NCBI GenBank assembly: GCA_020639075.1
Contig: JACKHI010000001.1
Span: 2,108,001 to 2,172,000 of the forward strand
Source of the DNA: Phycisphaerales bacterium
Lineage (GTDB): Bacteria > Planctomycetota > Phycisphaerae > UBA1845 > UTPLA1
Direction of reading: 5' to 3'
Length of the DNA stretch: 64,000 nt
Every line of letters starts with the position of its first letter. Positions within the stretch are counted from its first letter, which is position 1. The translations under genes were made by a program, and so were the position numbers. The notes beneath the pieces are model-generated. The model was not told the origin of the DNA. It did not search any database and saw only the letters and a list, made by a program, of their open reading frames with translations. Positions 27,734 through 36,648 of this stretch are shown piece after piece.

Positions 27734-28444
27734 TCAATCCGGGTGCCCGGGAGTTGCAGAATGGGCGAGATTGCCTCCGCCCTCCAAGAGTCCGTCCGTA
27801 TGTTCCAAAAGCAACTCGGCGGTTCGCTCCCATATCATTTTCAGCCACTGCATAAGCTCGCGATGTGGCGAATCTAGGCGATTGTCAAACTCATGCCGCC
27901 TGATTGTTTTCCATTCCTCGCTGATCCACTTGGTGTTTCTTTCCCACCGACGCCGGGCTTCTGGTGCGGGACATTCCATCGACAAAGCAAGCCGATCAAG
28001 CTGGTGCAATATCTCGTCAAATTCCTTCCCGAATGATGGCGATCTCAGCAGCGCGTGGCTTTGCACAAGCACTCGCATCCTCTGAAAATAGAGTTGCTTC
28101 AGGGCGTTCTTCAACTCGACAAATGCAGCGCGGTCGCCTGTTCTGATCGTCCTGTAGGCATTGGTCAGCGCAACATTGAGCGGATTCGCGATCGATTCAA
28201 GGAACACCAACGCCAAATCGCGACGCTTGTTCTTCCTGTCCCGCCAAGCGACAAAATGGCCGAACAGGCCCGAGCTGAGCAAGATGCCACACCAGGCAAC
28301 GACAAGGGGATGGCGCAGGCTGTCCCTAATGTCTTGGGGAGTCGCAATTCTTGCTGGGAGTAACAACAAAATCGCAATTCCGGCTATTGAGGCAATCAAC
28401 ATGTAAATGGTTGAGCGAGGTAGCAGAGTTAAGGACCGTCTCAT
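27734..28444 (-). CDS. Two-helix membrane protein of unknown function
   Basis: A 236-residue protein. Two hydrophobic helices (about residues 13-31 and 46-65) are followed by a cytoplasmic helical region rich in Arg, Glu and Leu (WRDRKNKRRDLALVFLESIAN). The distal region is mostly charged helix. The ATG at 28444 follows GGGGAG by 4-5 bases; a GTG at 28456 is an alternative. No family is recognised. It lies between repeat copies 2 and 3 and looks like part of the variable island. Confidence 0.6.
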   Translation of the reverse strand: MRRSLTLLPRSTIYMLIASIAGIAILLLLPARIATPQDIRDSLRHPLVVAWCGILLSSGLFGHFVAWRDRKNKRRDLALVFLESIANPLNVALTNAYRTIRTGDRAAFVELKNALKQLYFQRMRVLVQSHALLRSPSFGKEFDEILHQLDRLALSMECPAPEARRRWERNTKWISEEWKTIRRHEFDNRLDSPHRELMQWLKMIWERTAELLLEHTDGLLEGGGNLAHSATPGHPD

Positions 28445-28674
28445 GATACTCCCCACATAACAGGCAATAACTGCAGTTGGCCGTTACGTCTCATGCTCGC
28501 AATGCCGCCGGCATGGACGCCTGCCAATGTCGACACTCGTCCTTTCCGTAGGGCAGTGCCGCTGTGCGGCGTGTCCGCCAGCAAGCACATTGGCCACGAG
28601 GCGACCTACCAATTAGAAGTATGTGCCCAGCCATGACGGTGCAGCCTGCGTCCTTATCATAGCAGTTTCGCCGC

Positions 28675-28740
28675 CTGCTCTCGCCATCAGTGGGGGATCG
28701 TTAAGGGGGCAGGCGCCCCTTTTGACATTCGCGAATACAG
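28675..28740 (+). repeat. Palindromic repeat element, copy 3, in the gap 28445-29055
   Basis: It reads CTGCTCTCGCCATCAG, then TGGGGGATCGTTAAGGGGGC, AGGCGCCCC and TTTTGACATTCGCGAATACAG. It has the same orientation as copy 2 and is slightly eroded in the core (GGGGGCAGGCGCCCC). No gene is recognisable in the surrounding 610 bases. Confidence 0.85.
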
Positions 28741-29055
28741 AGGAAGCGGCAAGTTAGCAGATTCAAGTTTCTTTTGGCAGGCGCAAGCGCAAAATGTCAC
28801 AGTCGGCCTTTGTGCGCCACGCAGTTGATTCGCCCAGCGGGATCGAATGCAGGCCCCCCCAGGGCGCGGCGGGGCTTTGAGCGGTCTATTTCGTGTACCG
28901 GGCTTTGCGGGTGCCGCTCCCTGACGGTCGCGGCTCTTTTCGCGCTTTCGCCCCGAGACGCCCTTTGCCCGTGCCAATCAGCACAAACCCTGCCTCTGTT
29001 TCGGCATCACTGCCAAAGGCGGTCTGCTGGTAAGTCGCAGAATGCTAATCTGAAT

Positions 29056-30303
29056 TCAAGGCGTGTGGGGCGGGTAGAGCTTCCGGACATACGCCTTGTC
29101 TCCCTCGGAAAGCCCCGGCGCCGGCTGAATTCCCCGGCTGTATCGTCCCTTGATTAGTCCTGCTTGGAACGGGTACATCATGATTGAATCCGGATCAAAG
29201 GGTTTTTCAAATGGATACGCATCGCGTGGGTATTTTCGCAGAATGTTGTTGTACGTCACCTCACGAGGCCAATTGTTTGGTGGTTGCGACATTTTGGAAT
29301 AGACAGCCTCTTCATCCCACTCTAATCCGTTGAATGGATTTTGATGCTCGTGCTTCAGCCCCATCACGTGCCCGATGTTGTGTAGGACTGTATCGATGTC
29401 GTTGCTGATATCCCAACCGAAATTCACCGTGCGCTCGTCGGGCATCGTCTCCAGGCATTGCGTACCGTCAAAAGCCCACGATCCATCCCCATCCATGAAT
29501 CCAATCCGGATTTGCGCCTCCTCGCTGGTGGCAACCTCGGCGAAATCGAGTCCGATTCCCACCTCTTTCCAGATCGTAAACCCTCTCCTAACAGTGTCTT
29601 TGTCGCGGTCCGTTCCGACCCAATCTCGCCGCTCTACGGTTCCATACGAATCTGCCAGCTGTTCGCCGTCAGTCTTCATGTCAAAGAAGTAGTAGTGAAG
29701 CACAGTCCCGTTGCTCCATTGTCGCGTTAGCTGGTCCGCCTCGGCAGAGGCAGTGTTTGAAACGGTTGCCACCCTGGTCTTGAGAACGAGCTCGTTATTT
29801 GCCCCTGTAGCGAGAAACTCTTCGATGAAGAGGACTTTGTCCTTTTCCTTCAGTAGCGCATCGACTATTCCCTTGGCAAGCTGGTTGCTCTGTTGTACTT
29901 CGGCATGTGCATTTCGAACCTGATCGAGTAACTCCGTCGCCTGATCGTACGACGCGTGCCAAGCCTTCTGTTCTTGTTGAATCGACGCCTGCTCGGCACG
30001 AATCGCTTTGCTTTGGGACTCCACGTCCGTGAGAATTTTCTTGATGTCACTGTGAAAGTCCTTCAGGTCGATTCCAAACAGGTAAATCCCCAATACCGCG
30101 AAAAGGCCGAGGACCGCGGAAGCGAGTTTCCCAAAGCGGATCAGGTCTCGGTCGACAACGTAGACGACCTTTCGAGAATCAGGATCGCTTCTTTCCCCGG
30201 CGATGATCAGGTCGGCGCCGCAATGCTTGCACCTGATGGCTTTTGAATTCACTTCTTCCAAGCAGTAGATACACTGCTTCGGACTCGAAGGGCTATCGGC
30301 CAT
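29056..30303 (-). CDS. Membrane-anchored matrixin/astacin-like protein with altered zinc-protease motif
   Basis: A 415-residue protein. An N-terminal zinc ribbon (CIYC at 11-14, CKHC at 25-28) is followed by one membrane helix (about 60-78), a coiled coil (about 85-155) and a metzincin-like domain (about 195-415). The site reads HNIGHVMGLKH at 308-318: the three zinc-ligand histidines (H308, H312, H318) are present, but the catalytic Glu of HExxH is Asn309; the codon is AAC. HEHQNP and a Met-turn SIMMYP follow. It is probably a zinc-binding but proteolytically weak or inactive protein. The ATG at 30303 is chosen because the zinc ribbon follows directly; a start at 30393 would add 30 residues. 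Confidence 0.78.
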   Translation of the reverse strand: MADSPSSPKQCIYCLEEVNSKAIRCKHCGADLIIAGERSDPDSRKVVYVVDRDLIRFGKLASAVLGLFAVLGIYLFGIDLKDFHSDIKKILTDVESQSKAIRAEQASIQQEQKAWHASYDQATELLDQVRNAHAEVQQSNQLAKGIVDALLKEKDKVLFIEEFLATGANNELVLKTRVATVSNTASAEADQLTRQWSNGTVLHYYFFDMKTDGEQLADSYGTVERRDWVGTDRDKDTVRRGFTIWKEVGIGLDFAEVATSEEAQIRIGFMDGDGSWAFDGTQCLETMPDERTVNFGWDISNDIDTVLHNIGHVMGLKHEHQNPFNGLEWDEEAVYSKMSQPPNNWPREVTYNNILRKYPRDAYPFEKPFDPDSIMMYPFQAGLIKGRYSRGIQPAPGLSEGDKAYVRKLYPPHTP

Positions 30304-31331
30304 GGAAGTCGTTACCTCGCTGTATTCGACATCGCGGGCAGATGGCACTGTTGGGTGCCGCTGGCCAGCTTGTCCGCCAGAGTTCTCGGCCACAACGTGA
30401 TCGTCCCGAATGCCTGCACGCTCCCGGCCACGACAATGCGTTCGAAGTTCTGATTATAATACGTTGGCCTACCGCGTAACCACGAGCGGGAAATCGTCGA
30501 CTTCAACCTCCCATTTCGCCACATTCTTCTCCGGCCCGACAATCAGGCGTGCTACTGCTTGGGTTTTTCGAGGCTGTACGGGGAATCTGTCGTCCCTACG
30601 GGACTGAAGTGGAAGGAATTCACCTATTCCACGGGTTCCGTTTCACCGCTTCGCGGTTGCACTCCACCCGCGGCTACGGTCCGTCGCTCCTTCGGAGCGG
30701 ATTCAATCCGTCAGCGAAGTCGGCGCAGGACACCGGCCATGACTGGCCGGGCTCGGAGTGGGGGCGGCGCGACTTGGGTTCGCCGCGTGCTTGGGTTCGT
30801 AGCATGCCTGGGGCAACACATCTCCCGAAACTCCGCGAAGTACCCGGAAAATCGCATCCGTTACAAACTTGATTACCGCCCATTGCGCGCATAGCCTTTT
30901 GATAGAGTGAAGTTCTCTCGGGGCGTTTATTGGAAAGGACCATCGCGACAGATCCAGATCATTTTGCCATTCTTAATTTCATACCGTAATCGGGCTTCGC
31001 ATTTGAACCCGATTCTTCTGTCGCCTTTTAGTTCCTGACAATCCGGCCCATTCGGAGAACGTCTCTGCAACGTGCGCCATCTGTGCGCGCAGATGGCTCA
31101 TGCGCTGGTGTGCGAATCAGGGCCTCGTCGGCGTTCGGCGGGGATCTTCTGATCATTCCGGCTGTTTGGCGATCGGCGTCGATCGTCCCGGAACCGTTGC
31201 GCGCGAAAAGACGATGCCAGGGCTGCCCATACAACGAGCATTCATAGTTCTCATTCCTTTCGGGCCCGAAGCGTCAGCGTCGAATCGCGTCGGCGGAGCA
31301 TTCTGCACCTCCACGAAACGGAGACTCTGAC
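30304..31331. repeat. Gene-free gap with a short hairpin array (30590-30720)
   Basis: About 1 kb with no gene recognised. Between about 30590 and 30720 there are several small perfect hairpins with 3-base loops, including GTCCC-TAC-GGGAC, ACCGC-TTC-GCGGT and CGCTCC-TTC-GGAGCG, plus GTGGAA...TTCCAC. They belong to the same style as the arrays at 46.6, 47.5 and 49.1 kb. The right end holds the promoter region of the prepilin-like gene. Confidence 0.6.
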
Positions 31332-32183
31332 ATGAAAAGGAAAGCGTTTACATTGATTGAACTCTTGGTCGTGATCGCGATCATCGCCCTGCTGATCTCG
31401 ATCCTTCTGCCGAGCCTGTCGCGGGCGCGGGAACTCTCGAAACGCACGGTCTGCGCCGCCAACCTGCACGGCATCGGCCACGCGCTCTACATCTACGCCC
31501 AGGATGATCCGCAGGTCTTCCCCGCGATCTTCGAAGGCACGACGAACACGATGACGCTCTTCGGCGGGTTTTATACACCGCCGGACAACGACAATCCGTG
31601 GCGCGTCAACCCGAGCGGGAACTACATCGTCAAGCAGGGCGCATCCCCGACGGTCGATCTATGGACGCTCGTGCGGGCGAACAACACGACGCCGAAGCAG
31701 TTCGTCTGCCCGTCCACGGTCGATACGCCCGATCCGGCCCAGGACACGACAGCCTATTACGACTTCCTGGACAAGAGCCATCTGAGCTATGCCTATCAGT
31801 ATCAGCATTCACAGAAGCTCGGGATCATCGGCTCGACATCTTCGCCGACATGGCCGCTGATGGCGGACGCCAACCCTTACCTCAAGGGCGGCGAGACGCT
31901 GGTGCCGCTCAACACGGATCGAACCGGCCCGTTTCGCGGCAACAGCAAGAACCACACGAACCGCGAAGGGCAGAACATCCTCTTTCAGGATGGTCACGTG
32001 ACGTTCGACAAGGGACCGGACGCGGGCCTGTCGGGCAGGACGTTCACGACTTCGATCTTCCGCGGTCGCGACAACATCTACACGACGCACTCGGTCCAGG
32101 GCTACGTGGACCCGGGCGAGAACAAGCCGACGGGGACGATGGTCGATCTCGGCGGACACTCGGATGCGTGTCTGATTCCGTAA
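31332..32183 (+). CDS. Prepilin-like protein with type IV N-terminal methylation motif
   Basis: A 283-residue protein beginning MKRKAFTLIELLVVIAIIALLISILLP, a textbook prepilin leader and hydrophobic helix, cleaved by prepilin peptidase before Phe6. Planctomycetes encode many such pseudopilin-like proteins (DUF1559 and relatives). The C-terminal half has HTNREGQNILFQDGHV, resembling the H-x9-DG motif of that group but with 11 residues between. GGAG stands 8 bases before the ATG. A terminator follows the stop, so it is monocistronic. It is probably secreted or membrane-anchored; the partner is unknown. Confidence 0.88.
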   Translation: MKRKAFTLIELLVVIAIIALLISILLPSLSRARELSKRTVCAANLHGIGHALYIYAQDDPQVFPAIFEGTTNTMTLFGGFYTPPDNDNPWRVNPSGNYIVKQGASPTVDLWTLVRANNTTPKQFVCPSTVDTPDPAQDTTAYYDFLDKSHLSYAYQYQHSQKLGIIGSTSSPTWPLMADANPYLKGGETLVPLNTDRTGPFRGNSKNHTNREGQNILFQDGHVTFDKGPDAGLSGRTFTTSIFRGRDNIYTTHSVQGYVDPGENKPTGTMVDLGGHSDACLIP

Positions 32184-32205
32184 CCCAATCCACTCCTCCT
32201 TCTCG

Positions 32206-32242
32206 CGGCCCGCTTCTCGACTTTGGGAAGCGGGCCGTGTTT
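32206..32242 (+). terminator. Intrinsic terminator after the prepilin-like gene
   Basis: CGGCCCGCTTC and GAAGCGGGCCG pair perfectly over 11 bp around a 10-base loop, followed by TGTTT. The T tract is short, but stem strength and position 22 bases after the stop support termination. Confidence 0.7.
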
Positions 32243-32367
32243 CGATGCATGCAAGAAAACGGAGCGCCGCGACCGACTCGCACCAGCCGCGGCGCTCGAC
32301 GACGTGCCGAGTCGCCTCAACGTTCAGAGGCGCTCGCACATGGGGAAGGAGCCCTTTGGGATTGTAT

Positions 32368-33030
32368 CTACAGCGGAATGCTGATTCCGATGCCGTAGGC
32401 GCCGATATGCAGCGTCGGCCCGGGTCGGTCCAGACCGGCCGACTCGTCCTCGACGTCGAAGATCTGGCCGTCGGCGGCTCGCACGAGCGATGCCTTCACC
32501 TCCAGATCGTCGTCATCGCGCACCCAGTCTTTGTGAACGCGCATTCGCAATCGGCCCTCGAATTCCAACTTCGAGTCCTTGTCTTTCTTCGGCCGGTTCA
32601 GCTCGACGACGACGACGATCGGCTGCCCCTCGTCATCAAGCACGGGTTTGCCGTCGTCCAAGAGTTCGAGACCGAGGACGAAAGTTTCATCCGACTGGAA
32701 GCCTTCGAGATCGACTTCGTACTCGATTTCCACAATCCAGAAACAGCCGTCGTGCCGGAGTTCCGCGTCGAGGGAGTCGATTTTCGCCTTCTGCTTACGG
32801 CTCTTTCGATGCGAGCTCTCGTGTTTTGCGCGATGATCGCCGTGTGAACGTCTGTCGGCCGCAATTCGTTTCGCGGGCGCCGGCGCGGTGGCCGTCGCAC
32901 GCTGATCACGCGTCTGACGCGTCGTTGTCGAGGACATCTTTGTCGGCGTCGGCGACTGCCCGAATGCCGGTGTCGCGATCAATAGGGCAAGGGCGCAGCA
33001 CAGTTGCGCAAGAATCCGGTGCGTGTTCAT
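32368..33030 (-). CDS. Secreted protein, paralogue of the gene at 36022
   Basis: A 220-residue protein with a signal peptide (MNTHRILAQLCCALALLIATPAFG), a basic low-complexity linker to about residue 85, and a C-terminal beta-rich domain. That domain contains VVVELNRPKKDKDSKLEFEG and LEVKASLVRAADGQIFDVED, which align with IVPLNRPSKIDDDEIEF and LVIRAELVSASSGRVLD in the protein at 36022. GGAG 6 bases before the ATG at 33030 favours this start over 33036. No family is recognised; it is probably periplasmic or surface-located. Confidence 0.7.
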   Translation of the reverse strand: MNTHRILAQLCCALALLIATPAFGQSPTPTKMSSTTTRQTRDQRATATAPAPAKRIAADRRSHGDHRAKHESSHRKSRKQKAKIDSLDAELRHDGCFWIVEIEYEVDLEGFQSDETFVLGLELLDDGKPVLDDEGQPIVVVVELNRPKKDKDSKLEFEGRLRMRVHKDWVRDDDDLEVKASLVRAADGQIFDVEDESAGLDRPGPTLHIGAYGIGISIPL

Positions 33031-33179
33031 GGACATCTCCTGGAAAAAGCATCGAAATAGAATCCGACTGTATTACCTGATGTCGGACCCGGAATCTGAC
33101 GCTTCGTTAAGGAAATTTGGCGCCAACTCGTCAACGGACATGAAGGGACCGGAATTCGCTCGGCGAATTGACAATTGTC

Positions 33180-33863
33180 TCAGTAGATTCCGAGATTTCG
33201 CTTGCAGTTCGTCACGTATTGGTGGGCGAGGCGCGTCGGCTCGGGCAATCGGTATTTCGTACAACATCGCAGAACGAGCCGTTCGGCCTCGGTCAGTGTG
33301 ATGCGATGACCGACGCTCACGAAGAGCGGGTTGACGCCGTCGCGCGTACGAACGACACGGCCGACAACTTCGCCCTGATGCCGCAGCATCCGCGAACTCC
33401 CCCGCTTTCGCGCGGGCTCGACGAATTCACCGCACAGCCGGCTCTTGGCGCAACCGAGCGCGGGTCTGTCCAACAGGACGCCGACGTGGCAGGCAAGGCC
33501 CATCCGGCGCGGATGCGCGAGGCCCTGCCCGTCGATCATATAGATGTCCGGCCTGCACTTGAGGAACTCGGCCGCTTCGAGGATTGCCGGCGCTTCGCGA
33601 AAACTGAGCAGCCCCGGCACATAGGGGAACTCGCACTTGCGAACGACATGAACGCTCTCGACGACTTCGCGACGATCGATGTCCCAGACGACCCAGCCCG
33701 CAATGATGGACTCATCGGCACGCGAATAGGATGCGTCGGACCCCGCGACGAGCCGCACGGGGTTCGTCAGCGGCGCTATGCGAACGCGACTTGCCAACTC
33801 ACGCTGCAGCGCGACAGCTTCTGTCGGCGTTAAGTCCCATCGATGTCGGACGATCCTGGCCAC
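33180..33863 (-). CDS. nfi: Endonuclease V (deoxyinosine 3' endonuclease)
   Basis: A 227-residue nuclease that nicks DNA 3' to deoxyinosine during repair of deaminated adenine. Catalytic residues are visible: D43 in AGSDASYS, E90 in FPYVPGLLSFRE and D111 in MIDGQGLAHPRRMGLACHVG. PLFVSVGHRITL and KYRLPEPTRLAH complete the family signature. Length and motif spacing match bacterial Nfi. GTG start without a clear ribosome site. It is a single gene between secreted-protein genes. Confidence 0.96.
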   Translation of the reverse strand: MARIVRHRWDLTPTEAVALQRELASRVRIAPLTNPVRLVAGSDASYSRADESIIAGWVVWDIDRREVVESVHVVRKCEFPYVPGLLSFREAPAILEAAEFLKCRPDIYMIDGQGLAHPRRMGLACHVGVLLDRPALGCAKSRLCGEFVEPARKRGSSRMLRHQGEVVGRVVRTRDGVNPLFVSVGHRITLTEAERLVLRCCTKYRLPEPTRLAHQYVTNCKRNLGIY

Positions 33864-33914
33864 GCGGACAGCTTAGCGTGATCGGCGCCGAACGAGCAAC
33901 GCGCGGGCGCGACG

Positions 33915-34592
33915 TCAGGGCCCCGCGTTGGCCGTCGTCGATTTCGCCAGACGGACCTGCATGACGCCCGACGCGAAACCGTTCACATCGGACGTCTCGT
34001 TCAGGCGCGTGACGGTAAGCGTGAGTTGCGCCCCCTGGCCGAATCCCGCGATTGCGATCTGCTCATCCGTGATCGTGACGGCGCCCGTGTCGCCGACGGG
34101 ACCGATCGATAGGAACTTCGGCTCGCCAAGCAGCGTCTGGGCGATGCGAACCTCCACCTGCAGGCTCGGATCGGCATTCGTCCACTCGATTGTGAAGCCC
34201 GAAAGGGATGCGGTTCCATTGGCGGGCGGCGACGTGATCTCGAAATCACCGGGCTCCGTGACCGCCGTCGATTCGACACCGCGCGTCGGTTCGCGAACCA
34301 CGAGCGTGTAGATGGAATTCGCGTCGATGGAGGCGAAGAACGTGCTGCCCGTTCGATTGAGATCCTCGCCGTTGATCGTGATGGACTGTTCGTCCGTCAG
34401 GTTGACGTTGGCGAAGCCGCGCGTGAACGACGCTTCGACGCTTGCCTGCGGTTGGCCGGCTGTGCGCCGAATCGTGACGATTGCGTTGGCGTCGTCCAGC
34501 GTCGTCCCTGTATTCACGTTGACACGGACGCCGCAGACCTGCCCGGACATACATACGAAGGCGACTGCCAAGAAGAAAAGTTGCCGTTTCAT
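33915..34592 (-). CDS. Secreted beta-rich protein of unknown function
   Basis: A 225-residue protein with a signal peptide (MKRQLFFLAVAFVCMSGQVCG) that might end in a lipobox-like Cys at 20. The mature part is rich in Thr, Ser, Asn and beta-branched residues and reads like one or two Ig-like sandwiches (FEITSPPANGTASLSGFTIEWTNAD resembles an Ig/FnIII strand). GGAG is 9 bases before the ATG. No family is identified. It lies 90 bases downstream of the Ig-domain lipoprotein gene on the same strand and may be co-transcribed. Confidence 0.65.
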   Translation of the reverse strand: MKRQLFFLAVAFVCMSGQVCGVRVNVNTGTTLDDANAIVTIRRTAGQPQASVEASFTRGFANVNLTDEQSITINGEDLNRTGSTFFASIDANSIYTLVVREPTRGVESTAVTEPGDFEITSPPANGTASLSGFTIEWTNADPSLQVEVRIAQTLLGEPKFLSIGPVGDTGAVTITDEQIAIAGFGQGAQLTLTVTRLNETSDVNGFASGVMQVRLAKSTTANAGP

Positions 34593-34682
34593 TTCATATC
34601 ACTCCACGCGAGCGTTTGTTGCTGACTTCGTTGGATCTGTCGGTTTCGCACGGCGATGGGCTCGACGAAAACACGTCTGCCC

Positions 34683-35561
34683 TCAGTTGATGACCAGCGT
34701 AATCTCCCGGGCGTCCATGCTCGCCGGCGAGTCGTCGTCCGTCACTTCGATCGTGAATGTGAACGAACCCGCCTGCGTCGGGATGCCCGAAATCACGCCG
34801 GTCCGTCGATTCGTCGGCAGTGAAAGTCCATTGGGCAGGACACCCGCCGTAATCGCGAAGGAATACGGCGTGAAGCCGGCGACGGCCATTACTTCCTGCG
34901 AATAGAAAATGCCGGTCGTTCCATCGGGCAGCGTCGTCGTCGTGATCATGACAGCGGGCGGCTTGATCTCGAAGAACAGATCGCGCGTCACAACCTGCGG
35001 CGGCACACCGCTGTCGGATACCGTCGCGCGGATCGTTCGGCCGGAATCGGGCTGCGTCGGCGTCCCGCTGAAGGTACCGTCCGTGTCGTTGAAGATGATG
35101 CCGCCCGGAAGCCCGACGAGCTGATAGGAATACGGCGGCGTTCCGCCGTTTACGTCGAGTTGCTCGGAATAGGGCTCATTCTGTCGGGCCGCGTCGATCG
35201 TCGCTCCGAGCGTGAGTTTGGGGAGAATCGTCAGGCCGAAGCTGCGTTCACCGCTGCGAATCGTGAACCCGCCTTGCGACGCGACAACGCTGAAGCTGAA
35301 AACGCCCGTCTCGGCAGGCACGCCCGCGATGAATCCGCTGGATCGTTCGAGAACGAGTCCTAAAGGCAGCGATCCGGAAATGATCTGCCAGTCTTCACCG
35401 CCGCCGGCGTCGGTCATCAACGCCTGGCTATAGGAACTGCCCTCGATTCCATCGGGCAATGTCGTTGGCAGGATGACGAGCAGCGGCCCCTCGCAGGCTC
35501 CAATTGTCGCGCACAGCGCGAGTAATAACACAAGCTTCATCGATTGACTCGAACGAATCAT
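34683..35561 (-). CDS. Lipoprotein with tandem putative-Ig (He_PIG-like) domains
   Basis: A 292-residue lipoprotein. The signal ends in a good lipobox, ATIGAC. Three Ig-like repeats follow, each with the pattern TTLPDG.....YSQ....GG..PY.......LP.GL......G.ISG.PT..G.F.F...V.D, typical of the putative Ig domain family. GGAG 8 bases upstream supports the ATG at 35561 over an upstream start at 35732. It is probably on the outer face of the envelope and involved in adhesion or matrix contact (inference from domain type). Confidence 0.85.
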   Translation of the reverse strand: MIRSSQSMKLVLLLALCATIGACEGPLLVILPTTLPDGIEGSSYSQALMTDAGGGEDWQIISGSLPLGLVLERSSGFIAGVPAETGVFSFSVVASQGGFTIRSGERSFGLTILPKLTLGATIDAARQNEPYSEQLDVNGGTPPYSYQLVGLPGGIIFNDTDGTFSGTPTQPDSGRTIRATVSDSGVPPQVVTRDLFFEIKPPAVMITTTTLPDGTTGIFYSQEVMAVAGFTPYSFAITAGVLPNGLSLPTNRRTGVISGIPTQAGSFTFTIEVTDDDSPASMDAREITLVIN

Positions 35562-36021
35562 GTAAGAGGCTCCGAGGTTGTGCGAGGGACTTTCCCGAGT
35601 CGCCGCGCGTTGGCGAGGGTTCTGACACGCGGTCTGCCGACTCGTTAACGCCCAGATATACCGCGACGGGGCGCGCGAGTCAATTTCCCGGAATGGCAGG
35701 TTTTTTTGAGGCTCGGATCGGGCCACTCGCATGCAACGAGGCGCAGAAACCGCGGGGCGACCAGCCGGAGTCCGCGGGCCTATTCAACTCGATGCGGCGT
35801 GTCGGCTTCGCATCCGACGGCACCCACGCATGGCGTGCCCTTTACATCAGTTTACGCCCCGCCATTACTGCAAACCCTCGAAACTGGCGCCGGATTGCTC
35901 CCTTTCCGTCCCGTTTCAGAACGAAATCGGACATTCGGCTAACCCGCCCGCACGCGTCGGGTCTTGCCATGCGATTGCCCCCGAACCCTCCGCTGACGGG
36001 GCAGGAAAGGCAGGAACGAAA
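35562..36021. other. Divergent promoter region
   Basis: 460 bases between the Ig lipoprotein gene and the secreted-protein gene at 36022, which diverge. No gene is recognised; short open frames here are not supported. Promoters for both genes should lie here, but no strong hexamer pair was seen. Confidence 0.4.
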
Positions 36022-36564
36022 ATGCTGAAGAACGCGACAACTCAACGTGCGACGATCACCGCCGCCATGTCGATGGCACTATTGAGTGCGACGAATTTGG
36101 CCCATGCCGATGGCGGCCGTCGGCATCGAGATCATCGCGATGCCGATCTCGACGTCAGTGCCCGGATCGATTTCCATCGCGACGACGCCGTGCTGAACGT
36201 CAAAATCAAAGCGGAAATCGAAGGCCGCTTCCTTCGCGACACGTACAACGTCCTGTTGACCATCGAACCGGCCGGACCGCGATTCGACGGACGCTTCGTG
36301 CGGCCCCAGACTGTGATCGTTCCGTTGAATCGGCCGTCAAAGATCGATGACGACGAGATCGAATTCCGGCAGCGCGTCAATGTCGTTTTGCCGCGCAACC
36401 TGGCGAGGTTCGGAAACGCTCTCGTCATCCGAGCGGAACTTGTCAGCGCCTCGAGCGGCCGCGTTCTGGATCGCGATACATCGTTCATCAATGAAGACCG
36501 ACCGCCGGTCCGGCGACAGCCGCGACATCGCGGACCGCATTTCGGCGCAGCGATCATCTGGTAA
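36022..36564 (+). CDS. Secreted protein, paralogue of the gene at 32368
   Basis: A 180-residue protein with a signal peptide (about residues 1-30, ending NLAHADGG), a short His/Arg/Asp-rich stretch (RRHRDHRDADLD) and a beta-rich domain. Its IVPLNRPSKIDDDEIEF and LVIRAELVSASSGRVLDRD segments match the protein encoded at 32368, with similar spacing between them. AGGAA before the ATG supports the start. The tail is RPPVRRQPRHRGPHFGAAIIW. Function is unknown; the two proteins look like a small family specific to this lineage. Confidence 0.7.
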   Translation: MLKNATTQRATITAAMSMALLSATNLAHADGGRRHRDHRDADLDVSARIDFHRDDAVLNVKIKAEIEGRFLRDTYNVLLTIEPAGPRFDGRFVRPQTVIVPLNRPSKIDDDEIEFRQRVNVVLPRNLARFGNALVIRAELVSASSGRVLDRDTSFINEDRPPVRRQPRHRGPHFGAAIIW

Positions 36565-36648
36565 CGAACCGCAAACGCCATCCTCAGCCGGCGAGGTCGG
36601 ATGCAGGCGAGCCGCATCCGGCCTCGTCGCGTTTTGACTCAGCGGATG

